Below are positions 7,984 through 15,060 of a stretch of DNA of 64,000 nt, piece after piece; the stretch's first letter is position 1; every line of letters begins with the position of its first letter. The DNA comes from Intestinimonas butyriciproducens (GTDB lineage: Bacteria; Bacillota; Clostridia; Oscillospirales; Oscillospiraceae), in contig NZ_CP011524.1 in NCBI RefSeq assembly GCF_004154955.1, positions 310,001-374,000 on the forward strand, given 5' to 3'. A program made the translations under genes and the position numbers. The notes beneath the pieces are model-generated. The model made no database searches. It saw nothing but the letters and a program-made list of their open reading frames with translations, and was not told where the DNA came from.

Positions 7984-8009
7984 TATAGCGTCTGTGCAGG
8001 ATTTGTCAA
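7982..8009 (-). promoter_or_regulatory. Sigma-A promoter of the permease gene
   Basis: On the minus strand TTGACA (8004-8009), 16 bases and TATAAT (7982-7987) give both consensus hexamers. The operator palindrome covers the -10 and the expected start near 7975. Confidence 0.8.
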
Positions 8010-8075
8010 GCGCAGGTTCCGACTGTCATGGGGTCCGGCGCCGGAGGAGAAGCACCGCCTCGCCTCGGTCCAGGC

Positions 8076-8591
8076 TTACTCCTTCACCAGAAATCCGGCC
8101 TCATCCAATGCCTGGCACACCCTGCGGCAGGCCGCCTCGTCGGGACAGCGGAGGCGGTGGAGGTGGACCCCTCCGGTGAGGGCGCTGAGAGGAGTGGCCT
8201 GTTCCTTCTCTACCCGGCGTATAAACTCAGCCACATCATACCGGGAGGAGAGCTGGAGCTGGCCGGAGAGCTGGCCGTAGACCGGGTGCTCCACCACCAC
8301 GTCCAGCACAGTGCAGCCGTTGTCCACCATGAGATTGAGCTCTCGTTCCAGATCGGCGGCGGTATGGCGGCAGACCAGGGTGCAGGTAAGGCCCGTATCC
8401 TCCTGGGCGGGGATCACATAGCCCCGGGGGGTGGAGGCGATATCCGCCCCGCCAGCCCGGAGGAGGGCGATATCTCCCACGATAATCTGACGGCTGACGG
8501 AAAAGCGGCGGGCCAGCGCCGTGGCGCTCACCGGCCCCCGGGAGGTGCGGAGCAGCTCCAACAGGGCATCCCGACGCTGTGCGGCATGCAT
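8076..8591 (-). CDS. niaR: NiaR-family niacin-responsive repressor (HTH_11 + 3H domain)
   Basis: This 171-residue repressor has an N-terminal helix-turn-helix (about 5-60; RRDALLELLRTSRGPVSATA, then RRFSVSRQIIVGDI) and a C-terminal 3H domain (about 80-170) that binds nicotinic acid with a metal in characterised members. Histidines in CRHTAADLE, VEHPVYGQL and GVHLHRL fit the 3H name. ATG 8591 is preceded by AGAGGGGG; an upstream ATG at 8618 would overlap birA. It is probably cotranscribed with birA and should repress the permease through the adjacent palindrome. Confidence 0.88.
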   Translation of the reverse strand: MHAAQRRDALLELLRTSRGPVSATALARRFSVSRQIIVGDIALLRAGGADIASTPRGYVIPAQEDTGLTCTLVCRHTAADLERELNLMVDNGCTVLDVVVEHPVYGQLSGQLQLSSRYDVAEFIRRVEKEQATPLSALTGGVHLHRLRCPDEAACRRVCQALDEAGFLVKE

Positions 8592-8610
8592 AACGGTGCT
8601 TCCCCCTCTC

Positions 8611-9609
8611 TCACACATAGCCCATCAGCCCCCGGACCGACACCTCTCCCGCCGTCACCCGGCGGCGGGAGCCGTCCGGCATCCGGCAGAGGAGGGCGAA
8701 GTCTTCGTCCACGGATTCGGCAAAGGCGGGGAGGCGCTCCTCTCCGCGGACTAGGTAGACCTCGTGCCCGGTGGTAACGCACCGGGCGCGGTACTCCGCC
8801 AGATAGTCGGCCTTCGCCGCCGGGAAGGCGGCGTACATGTCGTCCAACGCCCGCAGCAGGCACACGGCCAGGTCGGCCCGGCGGACGGGAGAGCCCAGCT
8901 CCTGCTCCAGAGAGGTGGCCACCCGGGAGAGTGCCGGGCCGAAGTCCCCGTCGGTCTGTCCGACATTGATGCCGATGCCCGCGATCACGGCGGAGGGCTC
9001 CCCGGTCTCGGCCTCCAGCTCCAGCTCGGTGAGGATGCCACAGAGCTTCCGCCCGCCCAGGACCAGGTCATTGGTCCACTTGATCCCGGGGCGGAGCCCG
9101 CAGCAGGCCTCTACCGCGCGGCTGGCCGCCACCGCCACCCAGGCGGTGAGCGTACTGAGCTTGTCCAGGTCCAGCACCAGACGGGGCCGCAGGAGGATGG
9201 AGCAATAGAGCCCCTTGCCCTTCAGGGACTGAAAGGTGTTTCCCCGGCGGCCGCGGCCGCCGGTCTGCTCATCGGTGAGGACGGCCAGTCCCTCCGGCGC
9301 GCCGTTGGCCGCCCGGCGCTTGATCTCGTTGTTGGTGGAGTCCACCGTCTCCAGACAGGCCAGATTGCTTCCCACCAGGCGCCCCGCCAGGGCCTGAGAG
9401 AGCTCCCCCGCCCGCAGGGTGTCCGGCGCCGACTCCAGCCGATAGCCCCGGTTGGAGCCGGAGGAGATGGCATAGCCCTCCCGCCGGAGGGCGTCCACCG
9501 CCTTCCACACCGCCGCGCGGCTGACCCCCAGCTTCCGGCTCATGGCCTCACCGGAGAGATAGGCCCCGCCGCCGGAGCGAAGAAGCGTGAGAATTTCATC
9601 TTGTAGCAT
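8611..9609 (-). CDS. birA: Bifunctional biotin-protein ligase / biotin repressor BirA
   Basis: This 332-residue BirA joins biotin to carrier proteins through biotinyl-AMP and represses biotin genes. The N-terminal winged helix (about 1-60; SRKLGVSRAAVWKAVDALRR) makes it a repressor-type ligase. The catalytic domain shows the GGRGRRGNTF nucleotide loop and KWTNDL. AAAGGGGG before ATG 9609 supports this start over one nine codons upstream. The divergent bioY gene carries a good BirA operator, so the window shows both repressor and target. Confidence 0.95.
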   Translation of the reverse strand: MLQDEILTLLRSGGGAYLSGEAMSRKLGVSRAAVWKAVDALRREGYAISSGSNRGYRLESAPDTLRAGELSQALAGRLVGSNLACLETVDSTNNEIKRRAANGAPEGLAVLTDEQTGGRGRRGNTFQSLKGKGLYCSILLRPRLVLDLDKLSTLTAWVAVAASRAVEACCGLRPGIKWTNDLVLGGRKLCGILTELELEAETGEPSAVIAGIGINVGQTDGDFGPALSRVATSLEQELGSPVRRADLAVCLLRALDDMYAAFPAAKADYLAEYRARCVTTGHEVYLVRGEERLPAFAESVDEDFALLCRMPDGSRRRVTAGEVSVRGLMGYV

Positions 9610-9761
9610 AGTCGAGCCCCCTTTTGTCCTCTCCATTTTCCGTGCGCGGAATGAGCCGCCCTGCGGCCGATCCGGCAGGGAGAAGGCGGACCTCCGCCTT
9701 GTGTATCAAGGATATTATATCCCCGGAAGGGAGGATACGTCAACCAAATGAAAAATAACAG

Positions 9762-9790
9762 TTTACAATCGGGGGAAAATGTGATATTGT
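9762..9790 (+). promoter_or_regulatory. bioY promoter
   Basis: TTTACA (9762-9767), 17 bases and TATTGT (9785-9790) form a sigma-A promoter. Its -10 is inside the left arm of the BirA operator. Confidence 0.75.
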
Positions 9791-9819
9791 AAACCTACAA
9801 TAAAAAATTGGTTTACGAT
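9786..9819 (+). promoter_or_regulatory. BirA operator (biotin box) in front of bioY
   Basis: ATTGTAAACC (9786-9795), a 14-base spacer and GGTTTACGAT (9810-9819) match the two-arm BirA operator pattern TTGTTAACC-N14-16-GGTTAACAA. It overlaps the promoter -10 and ends just before the ribosome-binding site. Confidence 0.88.
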
Positions 9820-9834
9820 TGGAGAGAGTACACA

Positions 9835-10398
9835 ATGAGAACCAACACCCGCATGTTGATCCTGGCCGCCCTTTTCTCTGCCCTGACAGCCATCGGGGCC
9901 TTCCTCAAGTTTCCTTTGGGGGCGATGTCCGTCACGCTGCAATTCCTGTTTACCGCCATGGCGGGCGTACTTCTGGGGGCCAGGTGGGGGGCGCTGTCCC
10001 AGGCGGCCTATGTGGTGCTGGGCCTGGTGGGCCTGCCCATTTTCACCATGGGGGGCGGACTGGGCTACGTCTTTCAGCCCAGCTTCGGATTTCTGCTGGG
10101 GCTGATCCCCTCCGCCTGGGTTATGGGAAAACTGACCGAGGGGGAGGCGAAGCTCCCGCGGGTGGTCCTGGCGTGTCTGGTCGGGCTGGGTGTGCTCTAC
10201 CTGGTGGGGCTGCCGTATATGTATCTCATCCTGAACGTCTATCTGGGGAAGGGGCTGTCCGCCTGGACCGTGGCGCAGATCGGGATGCTGGTGTACCTCC
10301 CTGGAGACGCATTGAAGATTGCCGCCACCGCGGCCGTATACCGGCCTCTGCGGAAGGCGCTGGGGCCCACGGCGGGGACTGCCGCCGCGACGAACTAG
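9835..10398 (+). CDS. bioY: Biotin ECF transporter S component BioY
   Basis: This 187-residue membrane protein is the biotin-binding S component of an energy-coupling-factor importer. It has about six helices and the BioY pattern GAFLKFPLGAMSVTLQFLFT, then GLPIFTMGGGLGYVFQPSFGFLLG. The shared ECF ATPase and T subunits are not in the window. GGAGAG 8 bases upstream fixes ATG 9835; the longer frame from 9808 would run through the operator. BirA-biotinyl-AMP is expected to repress it. Confidence 0.95.
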   Translation: MRTNTRMLILAALFSALTAIGAFLKFPLGAMSVTLQFLFTAMAGVLLGARWGALSQAAYVVLGLVGLPIFTMGGGLGYVFQPSFGFLLGLIPSAWVMGKLTEGEAKLPRVVLACLVGLGVLYLVGLPYMYLILNVYLGKGLSAWTVAQIGMLVYLPGDALKIAATAAVYRPLRKALGPTAGTAAATN

Positions 10399-10483
10399 GG
10401 ATTTGAAAGCCGCGGATGGCGTCGCCCCTCGCGCTCCCCTGCCGCAGACCGCAAGGATCCCTAACATACAGGTTTTTCGGCAG

Positions 10484-10524
10484 GCAGAGGCGCCCCCGTT
10501 CTCATAGAACGGGGGCGCCTCTGC
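10484..10524. terminator. Perfect 19-bp inverted repeat after bioY
   Basis: The arms at 10484-10502 and 10506-10524 pair perfectly around CAT. There is no T-run on either side, so it is a terminator-like hairpin of uncertain type. The rest of 10399-10593 shows no gene. Confidence 0.5.
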
Positions 10525-10593
10525 ATATCCGCGGCCCCTGTCCCATATACATGGTTACAGCAGAAAGCCATTGCTGGGAAAGGCGGGAGAAGG

Positions 10594-10884
10594 ATGCAAT
10601 ACGAGGAGAAGAAGCTCCGGGCGGAGACTGCGCCCCATCATGTGATTCTGGAGGGGCGGGAATCTCTGTCCGTATCCGGGGTGGAGGAGGTGGAGAGCTT
10701 CGACGAGAACAGCATTGTCATGAGCACCTGCAAGGGGACCCTGGTGGTGCGGGGGGAGGACCTCCACATCGAAAAGCTGAGTCTGGACGGGGGAGACCTG
10801 AAGGTGGAGGGAAGCGTGGACTCCCTGACCTATGAGGACGACGGGGGCGAACGGGGCGGCTTCCTGGCCCGGCTGTTCCGATAG
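10594..10884 (+). CDS. yabP: Sporulation protein YabP
   Basis: This 96-residue protein is a spore-cortex-associated YabP homologue, made in the mother cell under sigma-E in studied species. The family core HHVILEGRESLSVSGVEEVE, then FDENSIVMSTCKGTLVVRG and LHIEKLSLDGGDLKVEG, is plain. It sits 9 bases before yabQ, the usual pairing, and is direct evidence that the organism belongs to a spore-forming lineage. Confidence 0.93.
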   Translation: MQYEEKKLRAETAPHHVILEGRESLSVSGVEEVESFDENSIVMSTCKGTLVVRGEDLHIEKLSLDGGDLKVEGSVDSLTYEDDGGERGGFLARLFR

Positions 10885-10893
10885 GTCCACGCG

Positions 10894-11613
10894 ATGGGCG
10901 TCGACCTTCTGGACCAGGCCCTTACGTTCCTGGGCGCCGCCGGCCTGGGGACGGCGCTAGGCCTGGTATATGATCTGTTCCGCATCCTCCGGCGGCGGGT
11001 CCGGCTCCCCCTGCTGGGCTCCGCGCTGGATCTCCTCTTCTGGGCTCTGGTCACCGCGGGGCTCTTTCTCTATGCCATCGCCGCCGGGGGCGGGCAGCTG
11101 CGCATTTATATGGTGCTGGCCCTCTTCCTGGGAGCGGTCGTCTATTTTCTGGCGCTGAGCCGTCCGGCCCTCTTTCTGGCCGGTCTGGTGGCCGACGGGA
11201 TCGCTTTTCTCTGGAAGCTCTGCACATTTCCCCTGGTCCTGCTGGGGCATGTCAGTAAAAAAATTGAAAAAGTTGCAAAGAAGCACTTCCATTATGGCCG
11301 AAGATGGTATAATATTAAACTGATACCCGAAGAGATGGAAGACTTGACCCGCCGGGCGGCGGGAGGAGGGGAGGGCGCACGACGTGATCAGAACAAAAAA
11401 GGCCGGACTGCTCACAAAGGTGGTGGTTCTGGCTCTGCTCATCTACATGGCGACGGCCCTGCTGAACCTCCAGGGCCAGATCCAGGAGGCGCAGGCCCAG
11501 CGGGACACGCTGAGCCAGCAGGTGGCGGAGCAGACCCAGATCAACGCCGAACTGGCCGAGGACGTAGCAAATCCGGACGACCCCGACCGCATCGCCGACA
11601 TCGCCCGGGATAA
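10894..11613 (+). CDS. yabQ: Spore cortex biosynthesis protein YabQ
   Basis: The membrane part of YabQ (about residues 1-165) is normal, with helices at 8-28, 48-70 and 75-100 and the start LLDQALTFLGAAGLGTALGL, then VYDLFRILRR. YabQ recruits YabP and is needed for cortex formation in Bacillus. The frame then runs 76 codons into divIC, giving a Gly/Pro/Arg-rich tail that reads as the shadow of divIC. The true C-terminus may therefore be this 239-residue version, or an indel may have removed the normal stop near 11380. Confidence 0.82.
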   Translation: MGVDLLDQALTFLGAAGLGTALGLVYDLFRILRRRVRLPLLGSALDLLFWALVTAGLFLYAIAAGGGQLRIYMVLALFLGAVVYFLALSRPALFLAGLVADGIAFLWKLCTFPLVLLGHVSKKIEKVAKKHFHYGRRWYNIKLIPEEMEDLTRRAAGGGEGARRDQNKKGRTAHKGGGSGSAHLHGDGPAEPPGPDPGGAGPAGHAEPAGGGADPDQRRTGRGRSKSGRPRPHRRHRPG

Positions 11614-11662
11614 GCTGGGCCTTGTGGCGCCCGGAGAGAAAGTCTTTATCATCACCAACTAG
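11384..11662 (+). CDS. divIC: Septum formation initiator family protein (DivIC/FtsB-like)
   Basis: This 92-residue bitopic protein has a short cytoplasmic tail, one membrane helix (about 10-28) and a coiled coil (about 30-60), then the family ending IADIARDKLGLVAPGEKVF. It should act in the divisome with FtsL/DivIB. The start is GTG 11384 after GGGAGGAGGGGAGG. Placement after yabP-yabQ is standard in Bacillota. Its TAG stop is the first triplet of the MITE left terminal repeat. Confidence 0.92.
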   Translation: MIRTKKAGLLTKVVVLALLIYMATALLNLQGQIQEAQAQRDTLSQQVAEQTQINAELAEDVANPDDPDRIADIARDKLGLVAPGEKVFIITN

Positions 11663-11822
11663 GGCTTGCTTGAAATGGATCATCCGTCCGAATGCCGGGT
11701 CTTTTGTCCCCCGGTCGGGCGCCGATTTCCGCCGGGGTCCGCCGGGACCCCGGCGAGGGAACGCTTGCCGGGGGCAAAGTGCTTCGGCGCCGGGCACACG
11801 GTCCATATTCAGACAAGCCCTA
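11660..11822. mobile_element. 163-bp MITE with imperfect terminal inverted repeats
   Basis: The left end TAGGGCTTGCTTGAA and the inverted right end (reading TAGGGCTTGTCTGAA) match over about 22 bases with few differences, and both end in ATGGA. The interior has a perfect 10-bp hairpin around 11733-11755 and no reading frame. A third copy of the terminal repeat is at 6826-6848. The flanking TA may be the target duplication. Insertion is exactly at the divIC stop codon. Confidence 0.7.
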
Positions 11823-11864
11823 AAGAGATTCAGGCGAATATTCAAGGAGGATTTTGGGAGCAGT

Positions 11865-12344
11865 ATGGAGTTTGGTGTAGGTTCTATTGTAGAAGGAAAA
11901 GTGACAGGCATCACAAAATTCGGCGCTTTTGTGTCACTGCCCGGCGGACGCTCGGGTCTGGTGCACATCTCTGAGATCGCCTATTCCTATGTGAACGATG
12001 TGAAAGACCATCTCACCGAGGGACAGGAGGTCAAGGTCAAGGTCATCGGAATCGATGAAAACAACCGCATCAATCTGTCCATCAAAAAGGCCATGGATCC
12101 CCCTCCCCGGCCGCCTCGCCCCGCGGGCGGCCAGGGCGGTTTTGCACCCCGGCCCAGCGGTCCCCGACAGGGCGGCTATGCGCCGCGGCAGGGCGGCGGG
12201 CGGTCCGGCGGATTTTCCAGGCAGCCCAGTGAGCCGGAGTCCTTTGAGGAACGGCTCAAGCATTTCATGCAGGCCTCCGACAGCAAGCTGTCGGAGATGA
12301 AGTACACAGAGAAGAGAAGCTCCCGCCGCGGCGGACGGAAATAA
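11865..12344 (+). CDS. S1 RNA-binding domain protein (YabR/general stress protein 13 type)
   Basis: This 159-residue protein has a single S1 domain (about 1-72; GSIVEGKVTGITKFGAFVSL, then GLVHISEIAYSYV and INLSIKKA). A Gly/Arg/Pro-rich, probably disordered tail of about 60 residues follows, ending in a basic helix. It is the usual follower of divIC (yabR in Bacillus) and likely binds ribosomes or mRNA. AAGGAGG at 11844-11850 is a little far from ATG 11865; GGGAG at 11856 may serve. Confidence 0.9.
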   Translation: MEFGVGSIVEGKVTGITKFGAFVSLPGGRSGLVHISEIAYSYVNDVKDHLTEGQEVKVKVIGIDENNRINLSIKKAMDPPPRPPRPAGGQGGFAPRPSGPRQGGYAPRQGGGRSGGFSRQPSEPESFEERLKHFMQASDSKLSEMKYTEKRSSRRGGRK

Positions 12345-12356
12345 GAATGCAGAGGA

Positions 12357-12391
12357 AAATGCGCGGCTGAAGGACAAGCCGCGCATTTTTT
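12357..12391 (+). terminator. Rho-independent terminator after the S1 gene
   Basis: AAATGCGCGGCT pairs with AGCCGCGCATTT and runs into a T6 tract. Confidence 0.9.
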
Positions 12392-12590
12392 CTGTGTGGG
12401 AGAGAAAGGCACAGCGGTATATCCGCCGCAAAAGAAAGCGGGCGCGCCCGATAAGGCGCGCCCAAAGGAAGGATCTTGCGTGGGAGAATGGCAGGAGTCC
12501 AGCCGGTAGGAGGGACAGGACTCTGTACAGACAGAGAGTAACATATATTCCTAAAAATGTCAACTAAAATTTTGAAAGGCGGAGGAGACA
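12392..12590 (+). other. Intergenic region with a perfect GC hairpin
   Basis: GGGCGCGCC (12440-12448) pairs with GGCGCGCCC (12455-12463). No T-run, gene or recognised riboswitch was found. A ribosome-binding site (GGCGGAGGAG) precedes the next gene. Confidence 0.4.
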
Positions 12591-13748
12591 ATGCTGATTT
12601 TCAACGGTGTGGTGCACCCGGTGGACGCTCCGGTGATCCCCAATGGATATGTGGAGCTGGAGGGTGGCAAGATCAAAGGCGTCGGCCCTATGGAGGCGCT
12701 GCCGAAGGGCTGCGAGGGCCCTTCCCTGGACGTGAAGAGCGGGCACATCGTTCCCGGCTTTGTGGATGCCCACTGTCACCTGGGGCTGTTCGGCGACGCC
12801 CTGAAGTTTGAGGGCGACGATGGCAACGAGGCCACTAACCCCTGCACCCCCCATGTGCGGGCCATCGACGGGGTGAATCCTCTGGACCGCTGCTTCCAGG
12901 AGGCGCGGGAGGGGGGCGTCACCACGGTGCTCACCGGGCCGGGCAGCGCCAACCCCATCAGCGGACAGGGCATTGTGATCAAGACCCTGGGCGCCTGGGT
13001 GGATCAAATGGTGCTCAAGGCGCCGGCCACTATGAAAATGGCTCTGGGCGAGAATCCCAAAACGGTGTACAACGGGCGAAAGGAGACCCCCACCACCCGG
13101 ATGGGGACCGCGTCTGTCATTCGCACGGAGCTGGCCCGGGCGCTGGAGTATATGGACCGTCAGGACAAGGCGGATACCGAGGCGGGCACCAATGCGCCCG
13201 GCTATGATCCCAGGTTGGAGGCGCTGATCCCCGTGCTGCGGGGAGAGCTGCCCGTCCATATCCACGCCCACCGGGCGGACGATATCGCCACGGCGGTGCG
13301 GATCTGCCGGGAGTACGGACTGCAATTCGTGGTGGTCCACGGCACCGAGGGCTACCGCGTCACCGAGCTGCTGGCCGCCGAGGGCGTAGGCGTTATCACC
13401 GGGCCCATTCTCACAGACCGCAGCAAGCCCGAGCTGGCGGGCCTCACCATTGAAAACCCCGCCCGCCTGGCAAAGGCGGGGGTGGAGATCGCCATCTGCA
13501 CCGACCACCCCGTCACCCCGATCCAGTATCTGCCCCTGTGCGCGGCCATTGCCGTCCGGGGCGGCCTGGAGCCGGAAGAGGCGCTGCGGGCCATCACTCT
13601 GGGCGGCGCCCGATTGGCTGGTGTGGCTCACCGTGTGGGTTCCCTGACGCCCGGGAAGGACGCCGACGTGGTGGTGACCAGCGGCCACCCGCTGGAGTGG
13701 ACGGGAAGTGTGGAACATGTCTTTATCAACGGTATCCAGGTGAAGTGA
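12591..13748 (+). CDS. Imidazolonepropionase-like amidohydrolase
   Basis: This 385-residue metal-dependent hydrolase of the amidohydrolase superfamily has the metal motif VDAHCHLG near residue 60. Later His ligands are in VHIHAHRADD and VVHGTEGYR, and the catalytic Asp is in ICTDHPVTP. The C-terminal beta-sandwich (GSLTPGKDADVVVTSGHPLE) is typical. Cytosolic members cleave cyclic amides or dipeptides, and the substrate here cannot be assigned. The gene appears monocistronic. Confidence 0.88.
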   Translation: MLIFNGVVHPVDAPVIPNGYVELEGGKIKGVGPMEALPKGCEGPSLDVKSGHIVPGFVDAHCHLGLFGDALKFEGDDGNEATNPCTPHVRAIDGVNPLDRCFQEAREGGVTTVLTGPGSANPISGQGIVIKTLGAWVDQMVLKAPATMKMALGENPKTVYNGRKETPTTRMGTASVIRTELARALEYMDRQDKADTEAGTNAPGYDPRLEALIPVLRGELPVHIHAHRADDIATAVRICREYGLQFVVVHGTEGYRVTELLAAEGVGVITGPILTDRSKPELAGLTIENPARLAKAGVEIAICTDHPVTPIQYLPLCAAIAVRGGLEPEEALRAITLGGARLAGVAHRVGSLTPGKDADVVVTSGHPLEWTGSVEHVFINGIQVK

Positions 13749-13813
13749 CCGCCGATTTGGGCAATGGGACGGAGGAGCGGGGACAGAATTTGTATAAAGT
13801 TCATAAAATCCAG

Positions 13814-13842
13814 GTGACTTTCCGTAGAGATGCTGGTATAAT
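13814..13842 (+). promoter_or_regulatory. hpf promoter
   Basis: GTGACT (13814-13819), 17 bases, then an extended -10 TGG-TATAAT (TATAAT 13837-13842). It lies 79 bases before the hpf start. Confidence 0.7.
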
Positions 13843-13920
13843 AAAGGTACCGAAGGGCGGAATGGACTGCCCCCGGTTACCACAGTCCCCGTGAGGGGAC
13901 GAAAGAAGGAGCTGAATCGA

Positions 13921-14466
13921 ATGAAGTTCGTATTCACCGACAAGAAGGTCACTCTGCCCGCGTCCGTCCATGCCTATGCGGAAAAGAAGGTAGGCAAGCT
14001 GGACCGCTATTTCAAGACGGAAGGCGAGGCATCTGTCGTCTTCAGTGTGGAAAAGGACCGGAACGTCTGCGAAATTACGGTCCGCTCCGGCAGCATGATC
14101 CTCCGCGCTTCGGAGAGTACCTCCGATATGCGCGCATCCATTGACGCCTGTGTCTCCGGCATGGAGCGCCAGATCCGCAAGAACAAGGCCCGCCTGGAAA
14201 AGCGTCTGCGCACCGACGCCTTCGAGCGCACGGTGGACGCCGCCGAAGTCTCCGACTTCGCACCCGAGGAGGAGGAGTCCGAGTTCAGGATCGTGCGGAC
14301 CAAGCGGTTCCCCATCAAGCATATGACGGTGGAAGAGGCGGTGCTCCAGATGAATCTGGTGGGACACACCTTCTTCGCCTTTAAGAACGCCGATGCCGAC
14401 GGGGCCTTCTCCGTGGTCTATACCCGCAACGGCGGCGGCTACGGCCTCATTGAGGACGACGTCTGA
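13921..14466 (+). CDS. hpf: Long-form ribosome hibernation promoting factor
   Basis: This 181-residue protein matches long HPF/YfiA, which binds the 30S subunit and joins two ribosomes into inactive 100S dimers in stationary phase. The N-terminal S30AE domain (about 1-95) ends with ASIDACVSGMERQIRKNKAR. The C-terminal dimerisation domain (about 125-181) shows FPIKHMTVEEAVLQMNLVGH, then FFAFKNADADG. GAAGGAG upstream fixes ATG 13921. Confidence 0.95.
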   Translation: MKFVFTDKKVTLPASVHAYAEKKVGKLDRYFKTEGEASVVFSVEKDRNVCEITVRSGSMILRASESTSDMRASIDACVSGMERQIRKNKARLEKRLRTDAFERTVDAAEVSDFAPEEEESEFRIVRTKRFPIKHMTVEEAVLQMNLVGHTFFAFKNADADGAFSVVYTRNGGGYGLIEDDV

Positions 14467-14483
14467 ATCCAGGCAGTACAAGG

Positions 14484-14518
14484 GCCCGCCCCGGAGCTAT
14501 GCTCCGGGGCGGGCTTTT
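14484..14518 (+). terminator. Terminator after hpf
   Basis: A perfect 13-bp GC stem (14484-14496 with 14502-14514) is followed by TTTT. Confidence 0.92.
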
Positions 14519-14542
14519 ATGATCCGCACCCCGTGAAAGGGG

Positions 14543-14571
14543 TTGACATAGCCCAGGGGGATGGGTATACT
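14543..14571 (+). promoter_or_regulatory. Strong sigma-A promoter of the arsR operon
   Basis: TTGACA (14543-14548), 17 bases and TATACT (14566-14571). An A/T dyad (ATCAAAAAATTTTTAT) follows at 14578 and could be the ArsR site. Confidence 0.88.
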
Positions 14572-14606
14572 TTTCATATCAAAAAATTTTTATGTGATGT
14601 GATGTG

Positions 14607-14963
14607 ATGAGATTGGAAGCAATTCACCAGAAAAATGCCAAACTGTTTAGGGCGCTGGGCGATCCCAACCGTCTAGCCATTCTCGCGCTGCTCCGCAGCG
14701 GCGAGAAATGTGCCTGCGTGCTGATGGAACGGCTGGATATGGGGCAGTCCGCAGTGTCGTATCATATGAAAATTTTATGCGCGTCCGGGGTGGTGACCAG
14801 TCGCCAGGAGGGAAAATGGACCCATTACCGCCTGAGCGAAACAGGCGGCCAGGCTGCTGCGGCGCTGCTGCTGCAGCTGACGACGCCATATGCCACGCAA
14901 GAGCGCTGCTCCGAGGCGGAAGGGCAGTCCGGAGCTGCGCACCGGCAGTCGAAAGGCGCCTGA
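14607..14963 (+). CDS. ArsR-family metalloregulator
   Basis: This 118-residue winged-helix repressor has FRALGDPNRLAILALLRSG, then the helix motif MGQSAVSYHMKIL. The CAC motif (GEKCACVLMERL) corresponds to the Cys-x-Cys site of As/Sb-sensing ArsR proteins, which lose DNA on binding arsenite. It starts a three-gene unit with an ArsP-type permease and a thioredoxin-like protein. ATG 14607 overlaps an in-frame GTG at 14604, and the ribosome-binding site is weak. Confidence 0.9.
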   Translation: MRLEAIHQKNAKLFRALGDPNRLAILALLRSGEKCACVLMERLDMGQSAVSYHMKILCASGVVTSRQEGKWTHYRLSETGGQAAAALLLQLTTPYATQERCSEAEGQSGAAHRQSKGA

Positions 14964-15018
14964 TGACCAGAGGTGTGATAGCCCTGCTTGATGGGGCAGG
15001 GAGCTTTGACGGAAATAC

Positions 15019-15034
15019 ATCAAAAAAATTTGAT
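15019..15034 (+). promoter_or_regulatory. Dyad between arsR and the permease gene
   Basis: ATCAAA-N4-TTTGAT is a perfect interrupted palindrome just before the permease start. It resembles the A/T dyad at the operon promoter and could be a second ArsR operator. Confidence 0.45.
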
Positions 15035-15060
15035 CTAATGGACATAAAAAGGAGGAATCC

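Noticed and set aside
12530-12570. A minus-strand TTGACA-N17-TACTCT promoter before the amidohydrolase
   Set aside because: No gene on that strand follows. It would run only into the S1 gene antisense and a terminator.
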